Assembly: GCF_020905345.1 (NCBI RefSeq)
Contig: NZ_JAJJMO010000001.1
Coordinates: forward strand, 682,001-746,000
Origin: Flavobacterium pisciphilum
GTDB taxonomy: Bacteria > Bacteroidota > Bacteroidia > Flavobacteriales > Flavobacteriaceae
DNA length: 64,000 nucleotides
Reading direction: 5' to 3'
In this document: in pieces, positions 55,001 to 63,401 of the stretch
Position numbering within the stretch: the stretch's first letter is position 1
Layout: each line of letters starts with the position of its first letter
Made by a program: the position numbers and the translations under genes
The notes under the pieces: model-generated
Database searches by the model: none
Told to the model about the DNA's origin: nothing
The model's input: only the letters and a program-made list of their open reading frames with translations

Positions 55001-56800
55001 TAGTATTGCAAATATGCACACGATCATTCTTTCACTGCGATCTAAGAGTATTCCAACCAAATCGTTTGGCTGAATCGCATAGAAATCTTTCAAATAATGA
55101 GCCAATTGGTTAGATTGTTCTTCTAACGCTCTATAAGTAATTTCTTTATCCTCAAAAATAATGGCAATATTATCAGGTGTTTTTTGTGCCTGTTCTTCAA
55201 ATAATTTTACTATTGTTTTGTCTTTTGGATAATCAACCAATGTATCATTTAAACCAAACAGCAAATGATTTTTTTCTTCCTGAGAAACATAATCAATCTC
55301 CTGAAGTAAAACATTAGGATTTTTTAAAGCCTGAATAAATATATTTTCTAAATGTGAAAAGATTTGATTTATCTGACTGAATTCATAAACATCAGTATTA
55401 TAAATGATATTTAGTGCTAATCCTTCTTCAGATTCTGTAAAGATAAATTCGATATCAAATTTCGAGCTATTAGTGCCTTTTCCGTACCCTTCAACTTTCA
55501 GGTCTTTTACAGACTCTTCATTGCTGAGATTACTCAACTGACTTTGATTTTGTAAAACAATCATAATATCAAACAAGGTAGATCTGCTTCGGTCGTGTTT
55601 AAGGTTCAGTTTATCTACCAGCTCATCAAACGGATAGGTTTGATGCTCATAAGCTTCAAGCAATATCGTTTTTTCTGCTTTTAATAATTCTAAAAAACTT
55701 TGATTTTCAGTTATTCTTGTTCGTATAGCCAAGGTATTCAGAAATAATCCTATTTGCTGTTCTAAATCCGGGTGCTCTCTTCCAGCTATTGGCGTACCAA
55801 TAATAAGATCTGTTTGAGAAGAATATTTATAGAGTAATGTTTTTACTCCTGTCATCAAGGTCATAAACAAGGTTACATCCCGAGCTTTTGAAAAAGACTG
55901 TATCTGATCTAAAATTTGTTTTGAAAACAGGTATGAACAATTATTCCCATTATAGGTTTTAACTGTTGGTCGTGTTTTAAAACTTGGTAAATCAAGTACT
56001 GGTAATTCTCCTGAAAACTGATTTAGCCAATATTTTTCAGAAAATTTCTGTTTTTCTTTCCCTATTTCGTTATTTAGCCATACAGCATAATCTTTATACT
56101 GTATTTTTAATTCGGGTAAATTGATTTCTTTTTCCTGAACCAATGAATTGTAAATCGTGATAATTTTAGAAACTAGTAATTGTATCGACCAGCCATCTCC
56201 AATTATATGGTGCATAGACAAGAAAAATATATGAATATCATTGCTTAAACGAATTATGGATGATTTTAGCAAAGGAGCTTGCTCCAAATTAAAAACCTCA
56301 TTGTTTTTTTGTAATAAATATTCATAAACGGAATGATCTGGGTTTATTTGATTGCCGAAGTCTTTTCTTTCTATCTTAAAATCAACAGTATGCATTGGTA
56401 CAACATACTGATGAACCTCTCCTTCTTCATTCGTTTTGAAATAAGTTCTTAAAATTTCATACTGTTCTATTAAAATCTGAAAAGAACGCTCTAGTTTAAC
56501 CAAATCAATGTTTCCTGTAAATTTTACGGTCAATGGCATATTATAAGCTAATGAACCGCCTTCAAACTGACTTAAAACCCACATTCTGTGCTGAGAAGCC
56601 GTTAATGGATAATATTCTTGTTCTGGAGCTTTTGCAATATGGGAAAAAGCAGAAAACATTCTGATCAAATCTTCCTTGTTCGCTTTTATTTCTTCGATAA
56701 GATCCGGAGTCAGCGCTCCTTTAGGCGCACTAATATCCAGTTTGCCATTTTGGGCATTCAGAATAATTCCTAATGATTTAAGTTTATTTAATATCTCCAT
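49091..56800 (-). CDS. NRPS, dock-C-A(Ser)-T-C-A(Ala-like)-T-C*
   Basis: 2569 residues. A TubC-type docking domain (about 1-50, ILNKLKSLGIILNAQNGKL) receives the upstream synthetase. Module 1: C with HHIIGDG near 196; A with TSGSTGNPKG near 663 and pocket D-V-W-H-V-S-L-I-D (the serine code); T with FFELGGDS near 1050. Module 2: C with HHAILDG near 1263; A with TSGTTGNPKG near 1720 and pocket D-L-Y-N-N-A-L-T-Y (one step from the alanine code DLFNNALTY); T with YEVGGNS near 2100. The last 430 residues form another condensation-like domain with HHIITDF near 2282, where Phe replaces the motif Gly, and IGQFTNTIPVPVRL later. No thioesterase. It may be a release, docking or tailoring-enzyme platform domain. 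Confidence 0.95.
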   Translation of the reverse strand: MEILNKLKSLGIILNAQNGKLDISAPKGALTPDLIEEIKANKEDLIRMFSAFSHIAKAPEQEYYPLTASQHRMWVLSQFEGGSLAYNMPLTVKFTGNIDLVKLERSFQILIEQYEILRTYFKTNEEGEVHQYVVPMHTVDFKIERKDFGNQINPDHSVYEYLLQKNNEVFNLEQAPLLKSSIIRLSNDIHIFFLSMHHIIGDGWSIQLLVSKIITIYNSLVQEKEINLPELKIQYKDYAVWLNNEIGKEKQKFSEKYWLNQFSGELPVLDLPSFKTRPTVKTYNGNNCSYLFSKQILDQIQSFSKARDVTLFMTLMTGVKTLLYKYSSQTDLIIGTPIAGREHPDLEQQIGLFLNTLAIRTRITENQSFLELLKAEKTILLEAYEHQTYPFDELVDKLNLKHDRSRSTLFDIMIVLQNQSQLSNLSNEESVKDLKVEGYGKGTNSSKFDIEFIFTESEEGLALNIIYNTDVYEFSQINQIFSHLENIFIQALKNPNVLLQEIDYVSQEEKNHLLFGLNDTLVDYPKDKTIVKLFEEQAQKTPDNIAIIFEDKEITYRALEEQSNQLAHYLKDFYAIQPNDLVGILLDRSERMIVCIFAILKSGGAYVPIDTTYPKDRITYIIKDGNLKTCLDENEFQKFKNLQENYSKTNDIVTAKTQNLAYCIYTSGSTGNPKGVLNHHAGLYNRLMWMKDYLEVTEKDVFLQKTPYTFDVSVWELILPFITGSTLVIAKPDGHKDPYYLQNVIEEKRVSIIHFVPSMLGVFLLENTTVSASSLSHIVCSGEELPAVMAYNCKEKFPKTRLHNLYGPTEAAIDVTAIDLTNVDTIREGVSIGKPIANTKIYIVNDAFQLQPMGVAGELLISGIQVAKGYLNLNQLTQERFIPDPFREGYYVYRTGDIAQWKPDGTIQYIGRIDNQVKIRGNRIELGEVEKATMDYPGIKKVVVTTKEINSEKKLVAYYLQEQEIDKAAMRNYLQQKLPEYMVPGFYVVLENVPLTSSGKIDKKALPEIIGEDLIRKEYVAPSNETERKITEIWQDVLGVERIGITDNFFELGGDSIRSIRILSRINKELGLNYKLADIYALLSIKELLSIQLERIESEIPPIVKIKIEEDFQRLSEELRLDEKNIASIFPMSDIELGMLYASSINGNNGVYHDQFFFPVPTSNFQQDLFTEAMTVLTKKHEILRTAYDLENYSEPVHLVYNSIKTQLGFEDISNENKEDQHHKIQTFMIQERTENPFEITKPGLWRMKIYKTAQNEWHLLFQFHHAILDGWSVASLMTELNNTYVAILEKREIPSLKRLSLTYKEYVFEQRCIKKSESHNLYWANMLEDYKRLDIFTEEIVVKNTDFVLNGDRYNALQEFSVNQSISLKTITFAAYLYTLQMLTYDNDVVAGIVTSGRPLSEDGDKVLGCFLNTIPFRIKRTEGSILQFVKEINQLINIQKQFEGISLFELHTRFSKSNREENPFFDTMFNYIDFHIYNELDLKHIEEIKESQFDDISFEATNTFLDLFVRPIGNGIKVSWRQQRKLKDGITIAKLQNYYTAFLDILIKQPENILDRNFIISAEEKEELLTRFNDTEYLHANQDTIISLFEDQVKRTPESIAVLFENKSLTYNELNQKANQLGSYLRDKFNIKPNDLIGIRLDRNEKMILAIFGILKSGGAYVPIDTAYPQERIDYIEKDSNCKLILDHEELELFYANQERFSKSNLENISSPQDLAYVIYTSGTTGNPKGVMVEHRNTVELIQWSDKLFDSDAFDIVFAATSYCFDLSVYEMFYTLSIGKKLRVLQHGLEIRDFIEKEDKILINTVPSVVREILEEGVSWNKVAILNMAGEPISYDILQRLPLETAEVYNLYGPTEDTTYSTYFKIDRKDYLSIPIGKPITNTQTYIVDEQLKLVPVGIPGKIYLSGAGITRGYLNKPELTAEKFIENPFKPGTKMYDTGDLGAWLPDGNIEFLGRKDQQVKIRGFRIELGEIEARIIDYSESLKQVVVVAKEIKGEKVLVAYYVSVSNTIDKSELRSYLAQNLPDYMIPGFYVELVSMPLNSNGKVDRKLLPDITGEDIIRKEYTAPRNEVEKKMVEIWQQVLGIEKIGIDDNFYEVGGNSLMSIQVAARLKKEGYILPVLKILKYPKINELAQHLEKEDVVLVDVDELNVYKERIALSENQKVYTNDGIYEHPIQYFTFELTPFDKEKFAKTIFKIFELIPELRIKIIKDGDENYQELIPIAEFTPHVIYNLTNLADRKNIQEYLLKAKNKPFELDKGDMCHIDICHDDVNAIVQITIHHIITDFQSNNMLMQYIHDQYNGNENSISLKVGGNGIFAKIQKKYIDSAYFKKSLENRIVSLSDILENNQSNDLLTHPFDRKAETESKKILVKIGEIELNEIKQFCRSNGILLSNYILSYCLKNYIRMNSTFLIEITVNSRDTQLMGFDLENRIGQFTNTIPVPVRLENSASMEITASEIQRNYLVSKEYQQIPYGLLNQAFYNKNNFKLSQFTLGSFNNLDLSGTQNPDIELDNNEIKVTNLLRKQNYPLEIKSSMFDNGLIIEINTESRFAKLPKNQEKFLSTEK

Positions 56801-56824
56801 TCTAAATGATGTTTTTTATAAAAG

Positions 56825-59800
56825 CTAAAGTGATATTTTTTCATATTCCTGTGTAGAGTCAACGGTCTGATTTTCATTCAGAAGAATGTAATCAATCACT
56901 TTAGACAATCCTTCAATATCTGGTGTTGAAAAAAAGTTTTTAATTTGAATTAGCACCCCAAATTCTTCATGAATCCTATTGATAATCTGAACAATAAGTA
57001 AACTATGACCTCCTAACTCAAAAAAGTTATCTGTAACACCTGCTTTTTCAATCCTGAATATTTCCTGCCATATCTCCACAAGTTTTTCTTCTGTTTTATT
57101 TCTGGGTGATACATACTCTTTTGTTGCCGTATTATTACCTGATATATCAGGAAGAGCTTTTCTATCTATTTTGCCATTAGGTGTCAATGGTAAGGATTCC
57201 AGCTTAAGATAAAATCCAGGAATCATATATTCCGGTAATTTTTTCAGCAAATAATCTCTAATTTCTGTAGTATCTTTTTCTGTTTCAGACACATAATAAG
57301 CAACTAATACTTTTTGTCCATTAAGATCATTTACATCTACAACAACTTGTTTTAAATCTTTAGAATATTGCAATAAAACTGATTCAATTTCCCCCAGTTC
57401 TATTCTAAAACCACGTATTTTAACCTGCTGGTCTTTTCTTCCTAAATATTCTATATTTCCATCAGGAAGCCATTTTGCAATATCACCAGTGTTATACATT
57501 CTGATTCCGTCTAAATTGGGATGATGTATAAATTTCTCGTTTGTCATAACCAGATTATTTCTATAACCTGGCGATAAACCAGCACCTGATAAGTATAATT
57601 GCCCTTCAACACCAAGAGGTAAAATATCTAAATTTTCGTCGAGTATAAAAGCTTTTGTATTTGCTATTGGTTTTCCAATAGGAACTGTTTTATACTGCTT
57701 TTGAGATAATTTGTATCCAGTACTATAGGTTGTATCTTCCGTTGGACCGTAAAGGTTTCTAACTTCAATTGAAAGCTCCGTAAGCTTATGAGCAATATCA
57801 GTTGGAAAAATTTCTCCGGCTAAATTGATCACAGAAACATTTTCAAGATTGTACCCTTGCTCCAGAATATATCTGATAGAAGAAGGAACTGTATTTAATA
57901 AAATAGCCTTTTCTTCTAAATACTGTCCGATTTGTAGAGAATCCCTTAAAATCCTTATTCTTTTTCCAATGGACAAAGTATAGAACATTTCAAAAATAGA
58001 AAGATCAAAACAATGTGATGTCGAAGCAAATACAACTTCAAATAAAGTGCTGTCAAATTCTTTTTCTGCCCAATTAATTAACTCCAAGGCATTGCTATGG
58101 CTAATCATAACTCCTTTAGGCAGACCTGTAGTTCCTGAAGTATAAATTGTATAAGCCAGTTCTTCCTTATGAATGACAACAGACGGATTCTGGTTTGAAA
58201 AATCGCTTTTTACTGCTTTAAAAAGATGCAGGACTTCATCTGTAATGATTAATTTGCATTTACTGTCTCTTTCAATATATTCGATTCGGTCTTCAGGATA
58301 GTTAATATCTAAAGGGATATAGGCAGCTCCAGTTTTTAAAACTCCTAAAATGGCGATCAGTAAATTTTCATTTCTTTCAAGTTTTACTCCAATTATATCT
58401 CCAACCTCTATTTTGTATTTTTGAATCAGATAATCTGCCAGCTGATTTGCTTCAATGTTAAGCTCTTTGTAACTTACATGGTTTTCACCAGAGCTTACAG
58501 CAATAGCATCAGGGATTACAGCAGCCTGTTTTTCAAATTTTTCGAATAACGAATTCGATTTTGAAACAGGAATCTGTGTAGCATTAAACTCTTCAATTAT
58601 GCTTTTACGAACTTCTTCAGAAAGAACTTCATAGCTGTTTATTACCGAATTGGGTTTATTAGCAATTAAATGCAATACTCTTTTGAAATTGGCAACAAAT
58701 TCCTTTGTTGTAATCCCTGATTTGAATTTTCGTTTTAGTTTAAAACTTCCTCTAATTCCGCCTCCGGTTCCGCTTAACGTAAAAATAAGATGAGTGTTTA
58801 CATTTTCGAATGAATTTACATCCAAGGAATCTGTTGATTCTTCGCCGTTATTTTCCTTTGTTTGATCCTTATCTCCATACCCTAAATTTTCATAAATATG
58901 AAAATTTACATAATTGAAAATACAGTCAAAAAAAGGATTGTCTAAAGAGGAATTGTTATTCACAACTTTATTGATGTGGGACAGAGAAAGTCTGTCTTTC
59001 CCTTTCAATCCATTCAGATTTTCCTGCAATGTTGTAATAAAATCTTTCCATGTGGCTGATTTTTCTATTCTCATTCTAAGAGGAATTGTATTCAGGAAAC
59101 AGCCTAAAACTTTGTCCCCATCCTCACTCATTGGTCTGTTATTAGATACCACCCCAACCATGATGTCTTTTTCGTAACGCAACAAGCTTAAAGTATACAG
59201 GTACGATCCGAGAAAAATATTTTTTAACGTTGTATTCCACTCTTTTGCTGCTTTTTCCAATTCGCGAATTTGTTCACTCTCAAAATATTCATCGTAGGCA
59301 TCTGCTGTTTCTTCTTCTGAAAAAATGTCCATTCTCTCGCTATTTTGAAGGTAATTTTTCCAAAAATCAGAATACTCCTTATTGTCTTTATCAATTAAGG
59401 AATCGATAATGCTTAATTTATTATTCGTTTTTAATGGTGCTACAACTACTTTTTCGTTTTTGGCCAGTTTAAAATAAACCTCAAACAATTCGGTATTAAG
59501 GGAAGCCAAACTCCAACCGTCTAAAATAGCATGATGAAATTGAAATACATACACCATTTTATCCGTAGAAACCCTAAAAATAGCGGCGCGCCAAAGCGGG
59601 GCATTTACAATATCGAACCTTACTTTTCTTTCTTCTTCCAGAAATATTCTGATGTGTTTTTCCTGTTGTTGTTTTTCTAAATGTGTTATATCATAACAGT
59701 TAACATAAAAATCGACTTCATTATTTACAATCTGAACTCCATCATATTGAGTAATATCAAAAGAAGTTCTAAGAGTTTCATGCTTTTGAATCAAATGACG

Positions 59801-62800
59801 AAAAGCTTCATTAAACGTATGCAGTTCGATGACTGGAATTACACACACAAACTGGTCGTGGTATACACTTTCCTTCTGATTCTTATAATACTCGTAAACC
59901 ATTCCTTTTTGAATATCGCTCATAGGATAAGCGTCTTCGATTTGTTTCGGATGTGTGTTTTTCAATACAATTTTGCTTTTTATCTCATCCAGTTCTATTA
60001 TTTTATGTTTTCGGACATCAGAAGTATTTCCTCCTTCTTGATTTTGAATATACTCAGCGAGATTTTTCAATACCGAACATTCGTATATTTTATGCAAATC
60101 GATTTCTTTCTTAAACTGCTTTTTCAGTTGTGTCAGCATCCTAATCAGTAGGATAGAATCCCCGCCGATAAGGAAGAAGTCATCGTTTACACTAATTTCT
60201 TCAGTATGCAATAACTCACTCCATATTTGAGCCAACTTCTTCTCATGAAATGTTTTGGGAGCTTCATAATTAACTTTTTCAAGTTCAAATGACTCTAAAA
60301 GTTTCTTTCTGTCTAACTTTCCATTGCTAGTAAAGGGAAATGATTCAGATTGAATAAATACATTCGGCACCATATATCTTGGCAATCTGTTTTTCAAGAA
60401 ATCTTTTAGTATTTCAATTAAAACTATTTCATTTGATGTAAAAAAAGCGACCAATTGTAGATGATTTTGATGTCCTTTTTTCACTAAAACTACAGCTGTG
60501 TTTATTTTATCAAATTCTTGTATGACAGTTTCAATCTCTCCAAGTTCCATTCGATAACCATTAATCTTAACCTGATTATCATTTCTGCCCAAGAACTCAA
60601 TTTCTCCTTTTGCATTCCATTTACCCACATCACCCGTCTCATAAATAAGCCCATCATCATGAAATGGGTTCTTAATGAATTTTTCATTGGTTAATGCTTC
60701 ATTTTTATAATATCCTTTCGCTAATCCTACTCCACCGATATATACTGCCCCAACTGTTCCTACCGGTTTTGGGCTTAAAAACTTATCCAATATATAAAAT
60801 TGGGTGTTGTTTATTGGTTTTCCTATGTTTGAAGCGTCTTTGGGTTGTTCAATTTTTTTGATACTTGACCAGATTGTTGTTTCTGTTGGTCCATACATAT
60901 TCCAAACTTCCAAACTATGAAGAACCAATTTTTCTGCCAAGGGTTCACTTAATAAATCCCCTCCGCACAATACTTTTAATTTCTTGTCTCCTTGCCAATC
61001 TGCATTAAATAACATCTGATAAAATCCCGGTGTAGCCTGAATTATCGTAGGCTTTATTTTCTCTATTTTTTGAATAATTAAATCCGGATCGGATAAAATA
61101 TCCTGACTTGCTATATATAGAGAAGCTCCTGATATTAATGGAGTAAAAAATTCTAATATAGAAATGTCGAAAGAATATGTTGTTACTGAAAATAGCATAT
61201 CATTTGAACTAAACCCTGGCTTTTGTTGCATACTAAACAGAAAGTTAACCAACGATTGATGTCCTATCTTAACACCCTTAGGTTTCCCAGTTGATCCTGA
61301 TGTGTAAATTATGTACATCAAATCAGAAGGCTTCAAATCTATGACAGGATTGTCCGTTGATTCATATTGAAAATCATCCCAATTATCAATATTCAAGCAG
61401 TTGCCTTTATTTTTTTCAGAGAGTTTTTCACTAATTCTACGAGTAGTAATTATAATTTTTGAATCAATATCCCCTAAAATATATTTTATTCTTTCTTCCG
61501 GATATGCAGGATCAACAGGCACGTAAGCAGCTCCAGCTTTCAATATTCCTAATAAGCCAACAATCATCTCTAATGATCTTTCCAAGTAAATGCCAATCAG
61601 ATCTCCTTTTTTTATTCCTTTATTAATAAGGCAATTTGCTAATTGATTAGATCGTTCATGCAATTCCTGATAGGTCAAACAATCGTCTTCAAATAGTACA
61701 GCCACTCGATTGGGTACCTGTTGCACTTGGTTTTTAAAAAGATCTAAAACGGTATTATTCTCTGGATATGAAACCTCTGTATTATTAAACTCATAAATCA
61801 ATTTATGCTTTTCTTGATCTGATACCAAATTGATGTTTTTCAGTTTTGCATTATCAGTACTGATAATCTGTTTCAATGTATACTCGAAATGACTAGCAAT
61901 CATTTCAATATATTCCTGATTGATAATACTTTGATTGAATTTAAAATGCACACACAATACTTCATGCAGATCTGCCTGAACAGATAACGGATAATTATTA
62001 TTTTCCTGAACGCTGTAATTCTGTATTTCTAAATCGTTTGGTGATTTTTTTCCTTTGTATTTGTTTATCGGAAAATTTCTAAAAACAAACAGAGTATCAA
62101 AAAAACCATGCTGGATATTGTTATATCTTTTAATACTACTTAATGCCGTATGCTGAAACTCTCTTGCTTTTACATGCTGATCCTGTAATACCTGCAACCA
62201 TGATGATACAGAATCATTTTCATCGATTCTGGCTCTAAAAGGAATTGTATTAATATACAGTCCTATTTTTTCTTCGTACTTAGTTTCTAGCGGTCTTCCT
62301 GAAACTGTAACTCCAAATACGATATCATTGTTTGATGTATATCTTGCCAATAGCAAAGCCCAAATACCCTGCAACAAAGTACTTACCGTTATATTAACCT
62401 GTTTCGTATATGCCGTAATTTTATCTGTAAACGGCTGATCAAAATCTAAATAAACATCTTTGTAATCTCCAATCGAATGCTGATGCTCTAATTGATTATT
62501 GACAAAAGGAAATAATGATGGTTCACTAAAATTTTCTAAATAAGATGTCCAAAACAATTTTTCCTGTTCCGGATTAATGCTTTTTAAATATTTTATATAA
62601 TCCTCAAATTTGTCTTCTTCACGTACTGGCGGAACTCCATTTTTTGTATAAATACTATAAGCCTCAACAAATTCTTTCATCAATATCTGTCCTGACCATC
62701 CATCCCATAGAATATGATGTTTTGTCCAGATCATTCTGACTGCTTTATCATTAACCTGCACCAAGGTAATACGCATTAACGGAGGATTCTTAAAGTCAAA

Positions 62801-63355
62801 CTCTTTAGATTGCTCATTTTGCAACAATGCCTCAAACTGATTTTCTAATTCCTCTTTCTCAAAATGTGTATAATCAACATGCTCATAATCAAAATTTATT
62901 TTTTTATAGACACATTGTACAGGTATATTCAATTGGTCATGAATAAAAGCTGTTCTCAAAATCGTGTGGTTTTTTATCACATATCCCCATGCTTTTCTAA
63001 AAGCATTTAGATCCAGCCCATCCGGAAATTCCATATTAAACTGTGTCTTATATGTAGTACTTTTGGGATTGTACAAACTATGAAACAAAATGCCTTCCTG
63101 TAATGGGCTCAATTCGTATAAAGCAGAAATATCTTCTTTGTTAATTTTGTGATCATTGGTATCAATATCCTTTTTTAAAAAGGCTACTAATTCACTTTTA
63201 TTACTTTTAATAAAAGTCATGATTTCAGCATCTTTTTTAATTAATTCAATCTCATTCGAAGATAATTTTCCCTCCGATCCTTTTAATATTAAATCATTAC
63301 CTTGTACTTCAAGAGTCAGCCCAAGAGCTGCTATTTTATTTAAAAATGGATTCAT
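56825..63355 (-). CDS. NRPS, dock-C-A(Gly)-T-C-A(Ala)-T
   Basis: 2176 residues. A TubC-type docking domain (about 1-65, FLNKIAALGLTLEVQGNDL). Module 1: C beginning ELSPLQEGILFHSLYNP with HHILWDG near 213, the wording of D-accepting condensation domains, which fits an epimerase domain at the end of the upstream protein; A with TSGSTGKPKG near 680 and pocket D-I-L-Q-L-G-M-I-W (Gly-like); T with FFLIGGDS near 1065. Module 2: C with HHAILDG near 1273; A with TSGTTGLPKG near 1738 and pocket D-L-F-N-N-A-L-T-Y (the alanine code); T with FFELGGHS near 2114. It ends in the carrier domain plus a short tail, handing the chain to the docking domain of the next gene, 24 bp downstream. Confidence 0.95.
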   Translation of the reverse strand: MNPFLNKIAALGLTLEVQGNDLILKGSEGKLSSNEIELIKKDAEIMTFIKSNKSELVAFLKKDIDTNDHKINKEDISALYELSPLQEGILFHSLYNPKSTTYKTQFNMEFPDGLDLNAFRKAWGYVIKNHTILRTAFIHDQLNIPVQCVYKKINFDYEHVDYTHFEKEELENQFEALLQNEQSKEFDFKNPPLMRITLVQVNDKAVRMIWTKHHILWDGWSGQILMKEFVEAYSIYTKNGVPPVREEDKFEDYIKYLKSINPEQEKLFWTSYLENFSEPSLFPFVNNQLEHQHSIGDYKDVYLDFDQPFTDKITAYTKQVNITVSTLLQGIWALLLARYTSNNDIVFGVTVSGRPLETKYEEKIGLYINTIPFRARIDENDSVSSWLQVLQDQHVKAREFQHTALSSIKRYNNIQHGFFDTLFVFRNFPINKYKGKKSPNDLEIQNYSVQENNNYPLSVQADLHEVLCVHFKFNQSIINQEYIEMIASHFEYTLKQIISTDNAKLKNINLVSDQEKHKLIYEFNNTEVSYPENNTVLDLFKNQVQQVPNRVAVLFEDDCLTYQELHERSNQLANCLINKGIKKGDLIGIYLERSLEMIVGLLGILKAGAAYVPVDPAYPEERIKYILGDIDSKIIITTRRISEKLSEKNKGNCLNIDNWDDFQYESTDNPVIDLKPSDLMYIIYTSGSTGKPKGVKIGHQSLVNFLFSMQQKPGFSSNDMLFSVTTYSFDISILEFFTPLISGASLYIASQDILSDPDLIIQKIEKIKPTIIQATPGFYQMLFNADWQGDKKLKVLCGGDLLSEPLAEKLVLHSLEVWNMYGPTETTIWSSIKKIEQPKDASNIGKPINNTQFYILDKFLSPKPVGTVGAVYIGGVGLAKGYYKNEALTNEKFIKNPFHDDGLIYETGDVGKWNAKGEIEFLGRNDNQVKINGYRMELGEIETVIQEFDKINTAVVLVKKGHQNHLQLVAFFTSNEIVLIEILKDFLKNRLPRYMVPNVFIQSESFPFTSNGKLDRKKLLESFELEKVNYEAPKTFHEKKLAQIWSELLHTEEISVNDDFFLIGGDSILLIRMLTQLKKQFKKEIDLHKIYECSVLKNLAEYIQNQEGGNTSDVRKHKIIELDEIKSKIVLKNTHPKQIEDAYPMSDIQKGMVYEYYKNQKESVYHDQFVCVIPVIELHTFNEAFRHLIQKHETLRTSFDITQYDGVQIVNNEVDFYVNCYDITHLEKQQQEKHIRIFLEEERKVRFDIVNAPLWRAAIFRVSTDKMVYVFQFHHAILDGWSLASLNTELFEVYFKLAKNEKVVVAPLKTNNKLSIIDSLIDKDNKEYSDFWKNYLQNSERMDIFSEEETADAYDEYFESEQIRELEKAAKEWNTTLKNIFLGSYLYTLSLLRYEKDIMVGVVSNNRPMSEDGDKVLGCFLNTIPLRMRIEKSATWKDFITTLQENLNGLKGKDRLSLSHINKVVNNNSSLDNPFFDCIFNYVNFHIYENLGYGDKDQTKENNGEESTDSLDVNSFENVNTHLIFTLSGTGGGIRGSFKLKRKFKSGITTKEFVANFKRVLHLIANKPNSVINSYEVLSEEVRKSIIEEFNATQIPVSKSNSLFEKFEKQAAVIPDAIAVSSGENHVSYKELNIEANQLADYLIQKYKIEVGDIIGVKLERNENLLIAILGVLKTGAAYIPLDINYPEDRIEYIERDSKCKLIITDEVLHLFKAVKSDFSNQNPSVVIHKEELAYTIYTSGTTGLPKGVMISHSNALELINWAEKEFDSTLFEVVFASTSHCFDLSIFEMFYTLSIGKRIRILRDSLQIGQYLEEKAILLNTVPSSIRYILEQGYNLENVSVINLAGEIFPTDIAHKLTELSIEVRNLYGPTEDTTYSTGYKLSQKQYKTVPIGKPIANTKAFILDENLDILPLGVEGQLYLSGAGLSPGYRNNLVMTNEKFIHHPNLDGIRMYNTGDIAKWLPDGNIEYLGRKDQQVKIRGFRIELGEIESVLLQYSKDLKQVVVDVNDLNGQKVLVAYYVSETEKDTTEIRDYLLKKLPEYMIPGFYLKLESLPLTPNGKIDRKALPDISGNNTATKEYVSPRNKTEEKLVEIWQEIFRIEKAGVTDNFFELGGHSLLIVQIINRIHEEFGVLIQIKNFFSTPDIEGLSKVIDYILLNENQTVDSTQEYEKISL

Positions 63356-63401
63356 ATCTTTAATCTAATGATGGGTTATGGTTAAAAAAGTAGTCAATAG
63401 G

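Noticed and set aside
59681..60151. Plus-strand frame of 156 codons inside the NRPS region
   Set aside because: Low-complexity Phe/Ile-rich translation antisense to a condensation/carrier region with strong domain motifs; no homologous look.
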